A stretch of DNA of 64,000 nucleotides from Bizionia saleffrena (lineage in GTDB: Bacteria > Bacteroidota > Bacteroidia > Flavobacteriales > Flavobacteriaceae), in contig NZ_VSKM01000007.1 of assembly GCF_008086175.1 (NCBI RefSeq), positions 1 through 64,000 on the forward strand. The letters run 5' to 3'. Numbering within the stretch: the first letter of the stretch is position 1; every line of letters starts with the position of its first letter. Position numbers and translations under genes: made by a program. This document shows positions 63,355 to 64,000 of this stretch, piece after piece. A model generated the notes under the pieces. The model saw only the letters and a list, made by a program, of their open reading frames with translations. It did no database searches and was not told where the DNA came from.

Positions 63355-64000
63355 TATGTTGTTAATTCTGCTAACTGTTTACCAATTAAACTACCAATAG
63401 CTATTCCCATTCCGCCTAATCTTACGCCGCAATATACGTTATTACTCACTTGTTTTAATAGTGGTTTTTTCTTATTTCCCACGCCCATTATTCCACTCCA
63501 ACGCATATCAATTTCAAAAGCTGTTGTGGGTAAAATAACTCTTTTTAATAGGCTATCTAAGGTGTTTTGGATTAAAGGTGTTTGTCCGAATCGGGTCGTT
63601 TCTTCTGTTTTAAAATCTAAATGTCTGCCGCCGCCAAACAACACGCGATCGTTTATGGTTCTAAAATAGTAATAGCCTTTATCTATATGAAACGTGCCCT
63701 TAAAAGGCAAATTTGCTATGGGTTTAGTAATTAACACTTGTGCTCTTGCTGGTTTTACGACATCGGTTTGAAGAATTTTTGACGCAAATCCGTTTGTGGC
63801 AATACATACTTTTTGCGATGAAAACTCGAAACTATTGGTTTTTAGGCTTACCTTATTTCCGCAATCGCTTATTACTTCAACCGTAACACTATTTAAAATT
63901 TTTATGCCAGAAGCCTGTACTTTATGTAGTAATGTTGTCATTAATTTCCCGGTATTCAACTGACCTTCAAAAGCATTAAATACATAGTGATTTTTAATAT
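63354..64000 (-). CDS. FAD-dependent oxidoreductase (DAO family), partial
   Basis: The frame remains open to the right edge, continuing upstream as ...FEGQLNTGKLM, so the start is outside the window. The visible part has the second half of a DAO-type flavoprotein: KVCIATNGFASKIL near the middle, GYYYFRTINDRVLFGGGRH (glycine-oxidase-like), then a closing GVRLGGMGIAIGS FAD-binding segment. It probably oxidises an amine or glycine derivative. Substrate is unknown. Confidence 0.82.
   Translation of the reverse strand, partial: IKNHYVFNAFEGQLNTGKLMTTLLHKVQASGIKILNSVTVEVISDCGNKVSLKTNSFEFSSQKVCIATNGFASKILQTDVVKPARAQVLITKPIANLPFKGTFHIDKGYYYFRTINDRVLFGGGRHLDFKTEETTRFGQTPLIQNTLDSLLKRVILPTTAFEIDMRWSGIMGVGNKKKPLLKQVSNNVYCGVRLGGMGIAIGSLIGKQLAELTT

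Overview
The window looks like a chromosomal segment of a Bacteroidota, most probably a marine-type Flavobacteriaceae. The evidence is the AT-rich base composition, Bacteroidota-type -7 boxes (TAnnTTTG), a type IX secretion (type B) C-terminal sorting domain on a surface protein, an IPExxxVDY-family gene next to pyk, and many short-spaced flavobacterial gene pairs. I see no tRNA, rRNA, insertion sequence, prophage or CRISPR array.

Layout. 1-11.8 kb is housekeeping: the tail of an OmpA-like protein, a CYTH protein, dinB, a minus-strand block (pyk, an IPExxxVDY protein, rnc, fabF, acpP), then plus-strand purN, an RNase H with an N-terminal viroplasmin-like domain, a PfkB kinase and a long PurF-like amidotransferase, ending in sodA. 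11.9-21.7 kb carries an AddA-like helicase/nuclease and an AddB-like nuclease separated by kbl and an OmpA/TSP3 porin-like protein, then an alpha/beta hydrolase.

21.7-41.7 kb is the most distinctive part: an aryl-polyene/flexirubin-type pigment locus. One flavin-dependent halogenase-like gene is on the minus strand. Divergent to it runs an uninterrupted, mostly overlapping plus-strand series of 17 genes of about 18.7 kb: aromatic amino acid ammonia-lyase, ketoreductase, LpxL-like acyltransferase, dehydratase I, thioesterase, ketosynthase, methyltransferase, short ketosynthase-like protein, ACP, ketosynthase, chain-length-factor-like protein, NodB deacetylase, LolA-like carrier, dehydratase P, GT2-DUF2062 fusion, MMPL exporter, JmjC-like cupin, C45 Ntn-hydrolase lipoprotein and AMP ligase (19 ORFs counting every item). 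The simplest reading is that an aromatic acid made by the lyase is activated, loaded on the ACP, extended by the ketosynthase/CLF-ketoreductase-dehydratase set into a polyene, methylated/halogenated, coupled to an outer-membrane acceptor and exported through LolA/MMPL. No darA/darB (dialkylresorcinol) genes lie in the window, only one ACP is present, and the JmjC, C45 and NodB proteins have unclear roles.

41.7-64 kb returns to mixed housekeeping genes: UspA, MATE transporter, a 33-residue membrane peptide, queD, lpxH, DUF1622, recJ, OsmC, a disulfide reductase, a uracil-DNA glycosylase-like protein, rsmI, a large DUF11-repeat surface protein, tdk, alr, mscL, asd, a prolyl oligopeptidase, an ABC ATPase, a GreA-like protein, mtgA and a partial FAD oxidoreductase. 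Three dispersed copies of an intergenic repeat (about 1.96, 15.16 and 44.63 kb) and a candidate small RNA near 10.96-11.03 kb are the main non-coding signals.

All assignments come from reading the sequence and recalled family knowledge; no database search was run.
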